This document shows, piece after piece, positions 33,176-40,515 of a stretch of 64,000 nt of DNA (its first letter is position 1; every line of letters starts with the position of its first letter). Source of the stretch: Acidimicrobiales bacterium. GTDB lineage: Bacteria > Actinomycetota > Acidimicrobiia > Acidimicrobiales > SZUA-35. Where the stretch lies: assembly GCA_041394265.1 (NCBI GenBank), contig JAWKIO010000005.1, positions 310,001-374,000 of the forward strand, read 5' to 3'. The position numbers were made by a program, and so were the translations under genes. The notes under the pieces were generated by a model. The model ran no database searches. It was not told the DNA's origin and saw nothing but the letters and a program-made list of their open reading frames with translations.

Positions 33176-34768
33176 TCAGGAGGCGGCACCCACGAGGAAG
33201 GCCGTAATGACGATCACGAGCAGCAGGGCCGCCGCCTCAATCGAAACGACGGTCCGAAAATGGCTCGCAAGGGCGTCGCTGTCGCCCACCTCGTTCATCT
33301 CTGGGATGACGACCTGGTGGTTGTATCCGCCCCCCGCCGCAGCGACACCGACGACGACCAGCTTGGCCATCAGAAGTCGACCCCACGGCGTCGACCAGAG
33401 CTCCGATGGACTGTCGAGCACGATGACCGCGAGTGCGGTTCCAGCGACGGCGACGGCGACCAGTGCGACGCTCGCAACGACCGAGAATCGAACGGCCAGT
33501 TGCAGAGCACGCATGTCGTCACCTCGCAGGTGACGTCGCCAGAGCACTGCGACCAACATGATGACGCCGCCGGCCCACACCGCTCCGGCCGCAACGTGGA
33601 CCACGTCGATCAGACCGGTAAGCAGTCGATCTCCCTTTGACACGGTGTGCCCGTCGAAGAGGTACGACACGATCAGCAGGGCTGCTCCAATGAAGGCACC
33701 GGCCGAGTCCGACGAGGCATCCCAGGCCTCGTCGCCGTGGCGGACAAAGTGTTCATGAGACGATGGTGGCGCCATCTCGCCCATCCCTCTCGAATCCCGG
33801 ATTCCCTGCTCTGGTGCGGCATGAGCACCGACACCGACCAACTCGCGCAGCGCAACGACGGGATCGAGCACCTCGTCGGCAACGACGGTGAACAGTTGGG
33901 CGCCCGAGGTCAGCACGACGCCGCCGGTCACCCGGAGGCCGATGGCGATGCCGGTGGATCCGTACACCACCGACCACAATGCTGATGGCGAGAAGAGCGC
34001 TGCCCAGCTGCCACCGTTCTCGAGCGCGACTTGGGCGACCAACTCGGCGAGAGCTGCCGCAACGACGATCACTCCGCTACGGCGAACCCAGAACAGGACA
34101 TAACGAATGTCTCGCCTTGCCCCACGCAGAACGGTGGCTGCAAACACGAGGGCGCCGAGCCCGATCATTGTCCCGCCCAGCCCGAGGATCCGGGCGACAG
34201 CTGCCGCCTTCTGAGCACCTTCGGTCGAGCCCTGCGTCGAGGTCATGAACTCCGACATGTCCATCGGCGTGGAACTGCCAGCTTCCATGCCCACCATCGC
34301 AGCTCCAGGCTCGCCCACTGCCGTTGCAGGGGTTTGTCCGTCGACCAAACCGCCGGCCATCGCAGCGTCACCGGCCCCATCGATTGCGGGCGCTCCTCCG
34401 GCAATCGTAAAGCTGAAGCTTCCATCGACGGGGTGAGCGTCGCCAGCCCTGACCATCCAGCGCACTGCGGTCGCGCCCGCTGCGAGCGGTGGATCGAACG
34501 TCAACACGAAGGTCCTCGTATCGTCGGTGGTCACCGCCGTCGGGAGTCGAACGACGCCGCTGGCGTCGAGGACTTGAAAGCCGTCTCCTGTCTCCTCTGA
34601 GTCGCCGGTGAAGGTGATCGAGATTCGATCGAGCGAACCATCGACGGTGGCGCCATCGGCAGGATCCGACGACTCGAATCCCGTATGCGCCGAAGCCGGT
34701 AGCGCCGTGAGAACAACCGTCAGGATGACCACGACACAAACCACTACCAAGCGACGAATTCTGAACAT
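33176..34768 (-). CDS. CopC-CopD fusion copper protein (second copy)
   Basis: ATG 34768 with GAGG about 9 bases upstream gives 530 residues. The signal peptide ends SASAHTGFESSDPADG, exposing the CopC N-terminal His. The CopC domain (ISITFTGDSEETGDGFQVLD, VRWMVRAGDAHPVDGSFSFTI) and the CopD helices (FDGHTVSKGDRLLTGLIDVVHVAAGAVWAGG) match the first copy closely, while the linker is Gly/Met-rich (GAAMVGMEAGSSTPMDMSEFM), a possible extra copper-binding stretch. It has its own operator and lies downstream of copB on the same strand. Confidence 0.92.
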   Translation of the reverse strand: MFRIRRLVVVCVVVILTVVLTALPASAHTGFESSDPADGATVDGSLDRISITFTGDSEETGDGFQVLDASGVVRLPTAVTTDDTRTFVLTFDPPLAAGATAVRWMVRAGDAHPVDGSFSFTIAGGAPAIDGAGDAAMAGGLVDGQTPATAVGEPGAAMVGMEAGSSTPMDMSEFMTSTQGSTEGAQKAAAVARILGLGGTMIGLGALVFAATVLRGARRDIRYVLFWVRRSGVIVVAAALAELVAQVALENGGSWAALFSPSALWSVVYGSTGIAIGLRVTGGVVLTSGAQLFTVVADEVLDPVVALRELVGVGAHAAPEQGIRDSRGMGEMAPPSSHEHFVRHGDEAWDASSDSAGAFIGAALLIVSYLFDGHTVSKGDRLLTGLIDVVHVAAGAVWAGGVIMLVAVLWRRHLRGDDMRALQLAVRFSVVASVALVAVAVAGTALAVIVLDSPSELWSTPWGRLLMAKLVVVGVAAAGGGYNHQVVIPEMNEVGDSDALASHFRTVVSIEAAALLLVIVITAFLVGAAS

Positions 34769-34823
34769 GGACACCTCGAAGTCGACGATCTAGCGGAGCC
34801 CCCGGTGCCCGGGAGACAACATA

Positions 34824-34840
34824 TACGACAATGTGTCGTA
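34824..34840 (-). promoter_or_regulatory. BlaI/CopY-type operator (copC-copD 2)
   Basis: TACGACA ATG TGTCGTA. On the minus strand the box lies between TTGTAC and TATATG, in the position expected for a repressor that blocks RNA polymerase. It is 56 bases upstream of the start. Confidence 0.85.
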
Positions 34841-34854
34841 GTACAACGTCGTCT

Positions 34855-36912
34855 CTACCGAGAACCGAGTGATGCAGGTCGAAGGTCGAGTCGTCGAAGG
34901 AGTTGGGCGTTGGCAGCGACCACGATGGTGGAGAAGCTCATCAGCAGAGCACCGACTGCCGGCGGGAGAACGAACCCGATCGGCGCCAGAACGCCTGCCG
35001 CCAAGGGAATCGCGAAGATGTTGTAGCCGGCTGCCCAGCCGAGATTCTGCAGCATCTTTCGATAGCTGGCCTTCGAGAGCTCAATGACACCGAGCACGTT
35101 TCGAGGATCCGACGAAGCGAGAACGACGCCAGCAGATTCGATCGCCACGTCGGTGCCCGCCCCGATGGCGAGCCCGACATCGGCGCGAGCAAGAGCAGGA
35201 GCGTCGTTCACCCCGTCGCCGACCATCGCGACCTTGCGCCCGCGCTCTTGCAACTTCGAAACGGTTCGGTCTTTGTCTTCGGGGAGCACCTCGGCGAACA
35301 CTTCATCGATCCCAAGCCGCTCGGCAACGTGGTCGGCGACCGCCCGAGAGTCACCTGTGATCATGACGACCTCGATGCCGCGCTCATGGAGTTTGTCGAC
35401 GGCCACCTTCGACTCCGGACGGATGTCGTCTTCGAGGGCGATCGATCCGATGATCCGCTCATCCTCGATGACGTGAAGAACCGCGGCGCCACGTGCTTCC
35501 CACTGACAGATTTGAGCGACGAGCCCGTTCGGCCGGCTCAGGTTCATCGTCCGCAGCATCGACGGACCGCCGATTGCGATCGTCTTGCCATCGACGGCGG
35601 CGCTGACGCCACGACCAGTCATCGATCGGAAATCGCTTGCCTGCGGCACCTCGACAGACAGACTGCCGGCATGCCTCACGATGGCGCGTGCAAGAGGATG
35701 CTCACTGTCGGCTTCGACTGCTGCGGCCACCGCCACCAAACGGTTGGTGTCTCCATCGGCCGCAGAAACGTCGGTCACTGCGTGCTCCCCAGCGGTGAGG
35801 GTTCCGGTCTTGTCGAACAGCACCGTGTCGATCTTGCGCATCCGCTCCAGAGCAAGACGGTCCTTCACGAGGATGCCGTTTCGGGCAGCCATCGCCGTCG
35901 ACAGGGAAACGACAAGAGGGATGGCGAGCCCCAGCGCATGAGGGCAGGCGATGATCAGCACGGTCACGGTCCGGATCAGCGCCTGGTCAGGTTCTCCCAG
36001 GAGCAGCCAGACGACTGCGGTGATCGCCGCCGAAGCGATGGCGACGTAGAACAGCAGCGCCGCTGCACGGTCAGCGATCGCCTGAGCCCGCGACTTCGAT
36101 TCCTGAGCTTGACCAACGAGCCGCTGAATCCCACCAAGCGCAGTGTCGTCGCCGATGGCTGTGACCTCGACTCGGATGGTGTTGTCGGTTGCGACCGAGC
36201 CAGCGATCACGTGATCGCCTTCGGACTTCGCCACCGGATTGGATTCTCCGGTGAGCATCGACTCGTCGACCTCGACGCTGCCCTCGATGATCCGGCCATC
36301 GGCGGGCACTCGGCTTCCCGACCGAATCAGCAGCCTGTCACCAACCACAAGATCGCCGATCGAAACCGTCGCGAAACTCCCGTCACCGTCGATACGTTCA
36401 GCTTTGTCGGGGAGCAGTTCGGCCAATGCAGCGAGGGCTCCCCTGGCCTGGCCGATCGCCTTCATCTCCTGCCAGTGGCCAAGGAGCATGATCACGATGA
36501 GGCTCGCAAGCTCCCACCAGAATTCGAGATCGAGGATGTCGGTCAGCGACAGGACCGATGCGCCGAAGGCAACGGTGATCGCCAAGGCGATCAGCAGCAT
36601 CATGCCCGGCTGGCGCTGCTTGGCTTCGTCGTAACCGCCGGTCAAGAATGGTCGACCGCCATAGACGTAGATGACGGTGCCGAGCAGCGGAGCGATCCAG
36701 CTCGACCCGGGGAACGACAGGTCGAAGTTCAACCACTCCTGGATCTGAGCCGAGAACACCAACACGGGCACAGCGAGCGCAAGATTGGCCCAGAACAACC
36801 GTCGAAAAATCTCGGCATGCCCCTCATGCCCGCCATGTTCCTCGTGCCCGCCATGCTCCCCGCTGCCGCCATGTTCCTGGTGCGTCATGTGGTCGGGGTC
36901 GGCCGTGTCCAT
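34855..36912 (-). CDS. copB: CopB-like P1B-3 copper ATPase
   Basis: ATG 36912 starts 6 bases after the upstream DUF305 stop, giving 685 residues. The N-terminal 35 residues are His/Gly rich (HMTHQEHGGSGEHGGHEEHG) in place of a CxxC domain. Helix 6 has CPH (IIACPHALGLAIPLV), diagnostic of P1B-3 pumps that export Cu(II) or Ag(I). It also has TGES, DKTGTLTAGEH, the SEHPLARAI HP motif and MVGDGVNDAPALARAD. The genes order DUF305-copB-copCD2 on one strand, under the operator at 37606. Confidence 0.95.
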   Translation of the reverse strand: MDTADPDHMTHQEHGGSGEHGGHEEHGGHEGHAEIFRRLFWANLALAVPVLVFSAQIQEWLNFDLSFPGSSWIAPLLGTVIYVYGGRPFLTGGYDEAKQRQPGMMLLIALAITVAFGASVLSLTDILDLEFWWELASLIVIMLLGHWQEMKAIGQARGALAALAELLPDKAERIDGDGSFATVSIGDLVVGDRLLIRSGSRVPADGRIIEGSVEVDESMLTGESNPVAKSEGDHVIAGSVATDNTIRVEVTAIGDDTALGGIQRLVGQAQESKSRAQAIADRAAALLFYVAIASAAITAVVWLLLGEPDQALIRTVTVLIIACPHALGLAIPLVVSLSTAMAARNGILVKDRLALERMRKIDTVLFDKTGTLTAGEHAVTDVSAADGDTNRLVAVAAAVEADSEHPLARAIVRHAGSLSVEVPQASDFRSMTGRGVSAAVDGKTIAIGGPSMLRTMNLSRPNGLVAQICQWEARGAAVLHVIEDERIIGSIALEDDIRPESKVAVDKLHERGIEVVMITGDSRAVADHVAERLGIDEVFAEVLPEDKDRTVSKLQERGRKVAMVGDGVNDAPALARADVGLAIGAGTDVAIESAGVVLASSDPRNVLGVIELSKASYRKMLQNLGWAAGYNIFAIPLAAGVLAPIGFVLPPAVGALLMSFSTIVVAANAQLLRRLDLRPASLGSR

Positions 36913-36917
36913 CTCGC

Positions 36918-37544
36918 CTACTCGCTGCCGAAGTCGACGGCACATGTGCGGTCGCTTGTTCCGGTGAATTCGGGGATTGGTCGTGCGTTGGCTTCCTCGA
37001 CGGTGTCAGCAGGTCCGTTGTCGGAGATGTCGTCGATGAGCCAGTCCATTTCGTCGATCTCACGTCGCTGGGCTTCGATGATCCCAACGGCGAGGTTGCA
37101 GACCCGCAAGTCCTCGATTTCTGCTCGCTCGCTGGTCAAGATGGCGATCGAATGGTGAGGGATCATGGCACTCATCCAGGACTCGTCCTGCACGGTCTCC
37201 TGGCTGCGAACCAACCACAGCGAACCGGCAAGGACGACGACAGCGCCAACACCGATCCCGATGTTGAGCTTGGTGTTGCGGTACATGCTGAGCATGAACC
37301 CGAGCATGATGACGGCCATCGCAGCACCCATGAGCAACGCCATGTAGAAGCGGGTCTCACTCCACCGAACGTGGCCCCAGGCAAATGTGTTGAGGTACAT
37401 GAGGCCGAACATGACCGTGGTCGAAGTGGCGATCATTGCGCCGAAGCGAACGTACGACATGTGAACACCGCCTCCGGACGACGAGCCACCATCGCTCCTG
37501 GTGGCGGAATCGGTCGCGAGGTCGGTGTGATGTGTGTCGGCCAT
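36918..37544 (-). CDS. DUF305-domain membrane protein
   Basis: The 208-residue protein has two to three N-terminal helices (FGAMIATSTTVMFGLMYLNTFAW, FYMALLMGAAMAVIMLGFMLSM, IGVGAVVVLAGSLWLV), then one DUF305 half: SWMSAMIPHHSIAILTSERAEIEDLRV with M-x2-H-H, and LAVGIIEAQRREIDEMDWLIDDI. It lies immediately upstream of copB and is probably co-transcribed with it. Membrane-anchored DUF305 proteins of this type are repeatedly found with copper ATPases in actinobacteria. Their biochemical role is not known. Confidence 0.88.
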   Translation of the reverse strand: MADTHHTDLATDSATRSDGGSSSGGGVHMSYVRFGAMIATSTTVMFGLMYLNTFAWGHVRWSETRFYMALLMGAAMAVIMLGFMLSMYRNTKLNIGIGVGAVVVLAGSLWLVRSQETVQDESWMSAMIPHHSIAILTSERAEIEDLRVCNLAVGIIEAQRREIDEMDWLIDDISDNGPADTVEEANARPIPEFTGTSDRTCAVDFGSE

Positions 37545-37605
37545 GGGCCTGCTCCATTCAGATAGGGATCGAACGCCCCCGACCTACCCGCTGATCCGAC
37601 CTTGA

Positions 37606-37622
37606 AACTACCGTTTGTAGAA
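37606..37622 (-). promoter_or_regulatory. BlaI/CopY-type operator (DUF305-copB operon)
   Basis: AACTACC GTT TGTAGAA. It lies 62 bases upstream of the DUF305 start at 37544, between that gene and the end of the rhodanese gene. Confidence 0.6.
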
Positions 37623-37635
37623 GTTGGCGAGTCGC

Positions 37636-38112
37636 TCAGCTCGCTGCGGGGTCGTCGGTCAGAAGGTCCCGACCGGATGCCGTCCAGCCGTTCATGCCAC
37701 CATCGAGATCGATGACGTTCGTGTAGCCAGCGGCAACGAGCTCGGCTGCGGCCTGGCCTGACATGCTCCCCGACCGGCAATACACCACGACAGGGTCGTC
37801 AAGATTGGCTGGAAGGCCGCCGAATTCGAGAATCTGCGTGAAGTCCACGAACTCGTCGGTCCCTTCGATGTGCCCCTCGTAGGGAATGTGCACATTGATG
37901 ACATCAACGGTCGGATTCTCGTCCATATAGCTGGCGAAGTCTGCGGGTGCGAGAAGCCGAATCGGGTCCTCGACCTCATCGGCGGCAGAGCTACCGGTCG
38001 AGCAGGCACTCGCGACCAGCGCTACCAGTGCCGCGAGCGCAACGACGAAGTACGGCAGCCGGGAGTGCCGTCCGATCGGTTCATACCCGCCAAATGATTC
38101 TGCACCAGACAC
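37636..38112 (-). CDS. Rhodanese-domain lipoprotein
   Basis: The 158-residue protein has a hydrophobic signal with lipobox (LVALVASACSTG) and one rhodanese domain: LLAPADFASYMDENPTVDVINVHIPYEGHIEGTDEF, DPVVVYCRSGSMSGQAAAELVAAGYTNVIDLDGGMNGW. The active-site loop starts with Cys in YCRSGSMS. It is an extracytoplasmic sulfur carrier or thiosulfate-type transferase, perhaps protecting against copper-thiol damage. It is regulated separately by the operator at 38184. Confidence 0.88.
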   Translation of the reverse strand: MSGAESFGGYEPIGRHSRLPYFVVALAALVALVASACSTGSSAADEVEDPIRLLAPADFASYMDENPTVDVINVHIPYEGHIEGTDEFVDFTQILEFGGLPANLDDPVVVYCRSGSMSGQAAAELVAAGYTNVIDLDGGMNGWTASGRDLLTDDPAAS

Positions 38113-38183
38113 GCTCGTCTACCTCCACTCGCAGCTCACGGCCGCGACTTCATCGTGACGAGGTGATCGCCAACTCGTGGCGA

Positions 38184-38200
38184 TCCTACAGTCTGTAGGT
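38184..38200 (-). promoter_or_regulatory. BlaI/CopY-type operator (rhodanese lipoprotein)
   Basis: TCCTACA GTC TGTAGGT, a nearly perfect dyad. It touches the lgt stop at 38200 and lies 72 bases upstream of the rhodanese start. Confidence 0.75.
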
Positions 38201-39093
38201 TAACCGTGGCTCACACTCGAGCTTTCCCCGACGGTCGCAGCTTCGCCATTGGCAGCTCCTACGACCACGCGCTGATCGCTCTCATCGAGGTCGACAGTTG
38301 GCGGCACGGCGCGACGCTGGGCAACGACCAACCAGAGTCCTCCAAGGAGTACTGCGGCTCCGCTCACCCAGTGGTTGACGCGAATCCCAGCGATCAGGGT
38401 CGCTTCGTCGGTGCGCATTCCTTCGACAACGAAGCGCGCAGCCCCGTAGAGAGCGATCCACAACGGCAACATCGCGCCAGGTTTCAGCAACTTCCGGCGG
38501 TCCAGGACGATCAGCGTCGCTGCGATCACCAAGTTCAGAAGCCCCTCGTACAGAAAGGTGGGGTGGAAGGTCGTGAACCCTTCGAACTCCGCACTCGGAT
38601 TGTCGATCTGGACGGCCCAGGGCAGATCCGAGGGCCGCCCGTAGATCTCTTGATTGAACCAGTTGCCAAGACGCCCGATCGCCTGTGCGACGGGAACCCC
38701 AGGAATCACCGCGGTGAGCAAGCCAGGGACCGACCAGCCTCGCGATCTGGCCACCAGCACGCCAACTCCGACTCCAGCCACCAGACCACCGGGAATTCCC
38801 AGCCCGCCCTCCCAGATCTTGAGCGCATCAATCCAACGCCCCTGGTAACGGGTCCAGTCGGTCACAACATGGTAGACACGCGCACCGACGAGCCCTGCAG
38901 GCACCGCCCATTTCGCGATCTCTGCGACATCGTCGGCCGCGCCACCCTGCGCCACCCATCGCCGTCGTCCAATCTCGACTGCTGCGACGATCCCGAGCGC
39001 GATCATCAACCCGTAGTACCGAAACGTGAGTGGGCCGAGCTGGAAACCATTGCTCGAGGGAGATGGGAGGGAGGCGAAGGTCAGCGACGTCAT
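38200..39093 (-). CDS. lgt: Prolipoprotein diacylglyceryl transferase (island copy)
   Basis: ATG 39093 (MTSLTFASLPSPSSNGFQLG) gives 297 residues. It carries Lgt hallmarks: LTFRYYGLMIALGIVAA, LVGARVYHVVTDW, WEGGLGIPGGLVAGV, the Lgt signature AIGRLGNWFNQEIYGRPSDLPWAV with the essential Arg/Asn, TFHPTFLYEGLLNLV, and RFVVEGMRTDEATL. It is polytopic. An extra lgt under the same operator type as at least four lipoprotein genes suggests dedicated lipidation capacity for the copper response. Confidence 0.95.
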   Translation of the reverse strand: MTSLTFASLPSPSSNGFQLGPLTFRYYGLMIALGIVAAVEIGRRRWVAQGGAADDVAEIAKWAVPAGLVGARVYHVVTDWTRYQGRWIDALKIWEGGLGIPGGLVAGVGVGVLVARSRGWSVPGLLTAVIPGVPVAQAIGRLGNWFNQEIYGRPSDLPWAVQIDNPSAEFEGFTTFHPTFLYEGLLNLVIAATLIVLDRRKLLKPGAMLPLWIALYGAARFVVEGMRTDEATLIAGIRVNHWVSGAAVLLGGLWLVVAQRRAVPPTVDLDESDQRVVVGAANGEAATVGESSSVSHG

Positions 39094-39109
39094 CAACACA
39101 CCCACAGGC

Positions 39110-39126
39110 TACGACACCTTGTCGTA
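39110..39126 (-). promoter_or_regulatory. BlaI/CopY-type operator (lgt)
   Basis: TACGACA CCT TGTCGTA, perfect arms. It lies 16 bases upstream of the lgt start at 39093 and just after the stop of the small membrane gene to the right. Confidence 0.85.
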
Positions 39127-39128
39127 TT

Positions 39129-39347
39129 TTATTGATCAGCGAGATGCGTCATGCGATGAGAGCGCCGACGGACCAGCAGGTAGACGACCATGCCGAGTGC
39201 AGTGGCTGACGCCAGCGATGCGCCGCTCATGGCAACGGTCCCCAGACTCAACACCCCGAAAATGACAAGCATTGGCACTCCACAGCAGATCCCGCAGAGG
39301 GCTGCAAACAGTGACTTGCCGCGAGCACCGAGTTCTCGATCGTTCAT
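39129..39347 (-). CDS. Small two-helix membrane protein with GICCGVP motif
   Basis: The 72-residue product starts MNDRELGARGKSLFAALCGICCGVPMLVIFGVLS, followed by a second helix (TVAMSGASLASATALGMVVYLLV) and a basic/His tail. A Cys-Cys pair inside a membrane helix with Pro and Met nearby recalls the CC pair in MerT/MerF-type metal carriers, but the similarity is only in pattern. Its own BlaI-type operator is 26 bases upstream. A mercury or copper import or carrier role is speculation. Confidence 0.65.
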   Translation of the reverse strand: MNDRELGARGKSLFAALCGICCGVPMLVIFGVLSLGTVAMSGASLASATALGMVVYLLVRRRSHRMTHLADQ

Positions 39348-39373
39348 GGAAGACCTCCACATCGACTACCTAC

Positions 39374-39390
39374 TACTACACTAAGTAGTC
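39374..39390 (-). promoter_or_regulatory. BlaI/CopY-type operator (small CC membrane protein)
   Basis: TACTACA CTA AGTAGTC, with the inner dyad ACTAC-N5-GTAGT. It lies 27 bases upstream of the start at 39347. Confidence 0.7.
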
Positions 39391-39448
39391 GTCCATCTCG
39401 CATGGATACTTGAGCACTTCAACCCGCTACCCCGCAGCACAAAGTTAC

Positions 39449-39465
39449 TCCTACACTCCGTAGCA
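39449..39465 (+). promoter_or_regulatory. BlaI/CopY-type operator (His-rich membrane protein)
   Basis: TCCTACA CTC CGTAGCA. It lies 44 bases upstream of the GTG start at 39509. Confidence 0.65.
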
Positions 39466-39508
39466 CTTCATCGGAACGGCAGCTTCATTGCCAAGAGAGG
39501 AACCAGCC

Positions 39509-40153
39509 GTGGGTAAGGCGTCGAGGCACAAGGGAACCAACGAAGGGGCACAGGCCCTCACCAGGCCCGCTCAGCCGAGAGGTGTTCCCTGGTTCGCCGT
39601 GACATTGGTGACCATCGGCCTGTCGGGCGCTGCCCTCGTCGGACTCCTGGCGACACAACGGACGTCGGCGCTCGGGATCGCTCCCGAAGCGGGGAAGGAC
39701 CATTGGCACAGTGCGTTCGCGGTGGCGGCGTGTGGTGAGGTTCTCCCAGCGACACAGGATCCTCAGCACGGCGATGGGATTCATGCCCACGCCGACGGCT
39801 TGATCCATATCCACCCGACCTCGTCCCAGGCGGCTGGGCCAAATGCCACGCTGGGGAACTACCTGTCCACCGTTGGTGCGAACCTGACCGACGGCCGCTA
39901 TGAACCTGGACCGGGTGAGGCATCGAACGTCCTCGATGTCACCGAAGGGTGCGACGGCGAGCCGGCAGTGCTCCAGCTCGCGGTGTGGCCAAAGGGCAAG
40001 TTCGATTCCGATCCGACGATCATCACGAGCAACCTTGCCGATTACCGGTTCGAGGAGGATGGCCAGGCCATCACGTTGGCCCTCGCGCCGGCTGGCTCCG
40101 AGATACCGATCAGCCCCGTTGCCGACAACGTCAACAATCCTGGCGACCAGTGA
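39509..40153 (+). CDS. Membrane-anchored protein with HxHADGxIHIHP motif
   Basis: GTG 39509 with AGAGAGG upstream gives 214 residues. After a basic N-terminus there is one helix (VPWFAVTLVTIGLSGAALVGLLA), then an outer domain with DHWHSAFAVAACGEVLPATQDPQHGDGIHAHADGLIHIHP. This dense His cluster is a likely metal site, and the family is widespread in actinobacteria but unassigned. The rest is a soluble beta-rich domain ending in VADNVNNPGDQ. It has its own BlaI-type operator. Confidence 0.8.
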   Translation: MGKASRHKGTNEGAQALTRPAQPRGVPWFAVTLVTIGLSGAALVGLLATQRTSALGIAPEAGKDHWHSAFAVAACGEVLPATQDPQHGDGIHAHADGLIHIHPTSSQAAGPNATLGNYLSTVGANLTDGRYEPGPGEASNVLDVTEGCDGEPAVLQLAVWPKGKFDSDPTIITSNLADYRFEEDGQAITLALAPAGSEIPISPVADNVNNPGDQ

Positions 40154-40219
40154 GGCGAACGTCGTCAATCACCGTCGAGGCCGCCCACCCGTCGGAGCGG
40201 CGAGCACTCCCCGGTCGGG

Positions 40220-40501
40220 TCAGGATCGCATCAATCGTGCGATAGCCGCGGTGGCTTCGTCGATTTTGACACGTCCGGCCTCCTCACTTTCGACCAGCGC
40301 CTCCTGCACGCAGTGCCGGATGTGTTCGTCGATGAGACCAATCCCGACGCTCTGCAGTGCCTTGGTCACCGACCCGATCTGAGTGATCACGTCGATGCAG
40401 TACGCATCCTCGTCGATCAAGCGTTGCAGGCCCCGAACTTGACCCTCGATCTTCCTGAGTCGTGCCGAGTAATCGTCTTTGGTAAAGGAGTATCCAGCCA
40501 T
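40220..40501 (-). CDS. csoR: CsoR-family copper-sensing repressor
   Basis: The 93-residue all-helical protein reads DDYSARLRKIEGQVRGLQRLIDEDAYCIDVITQIGSVTKALQSVGIGLIDEHIRHCV. The Cu(I) ligand set Cys (AYC), His and Cys (DEHIRHC) of CsoR is complete. It lies 14 bases downstream of copA on the same strand, giving a copA-csoR operon. Boxes with ATACCC/GGGGTAT arms precede copA (43345) and the operon at 22378, which are its likely targets. Confidence 0.93.
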   Translation of the reverse strand: MAGYSFTKDDYSARLRKIEGQVRGLQRLIDEDAYCIDVITQIGSVTKALQSVGIGLIDEHIRHCVQEALVESEEAGRVKIDEATAAIARLMRS

Positions 40502-40515
40502 AGAAGCACCCGACT

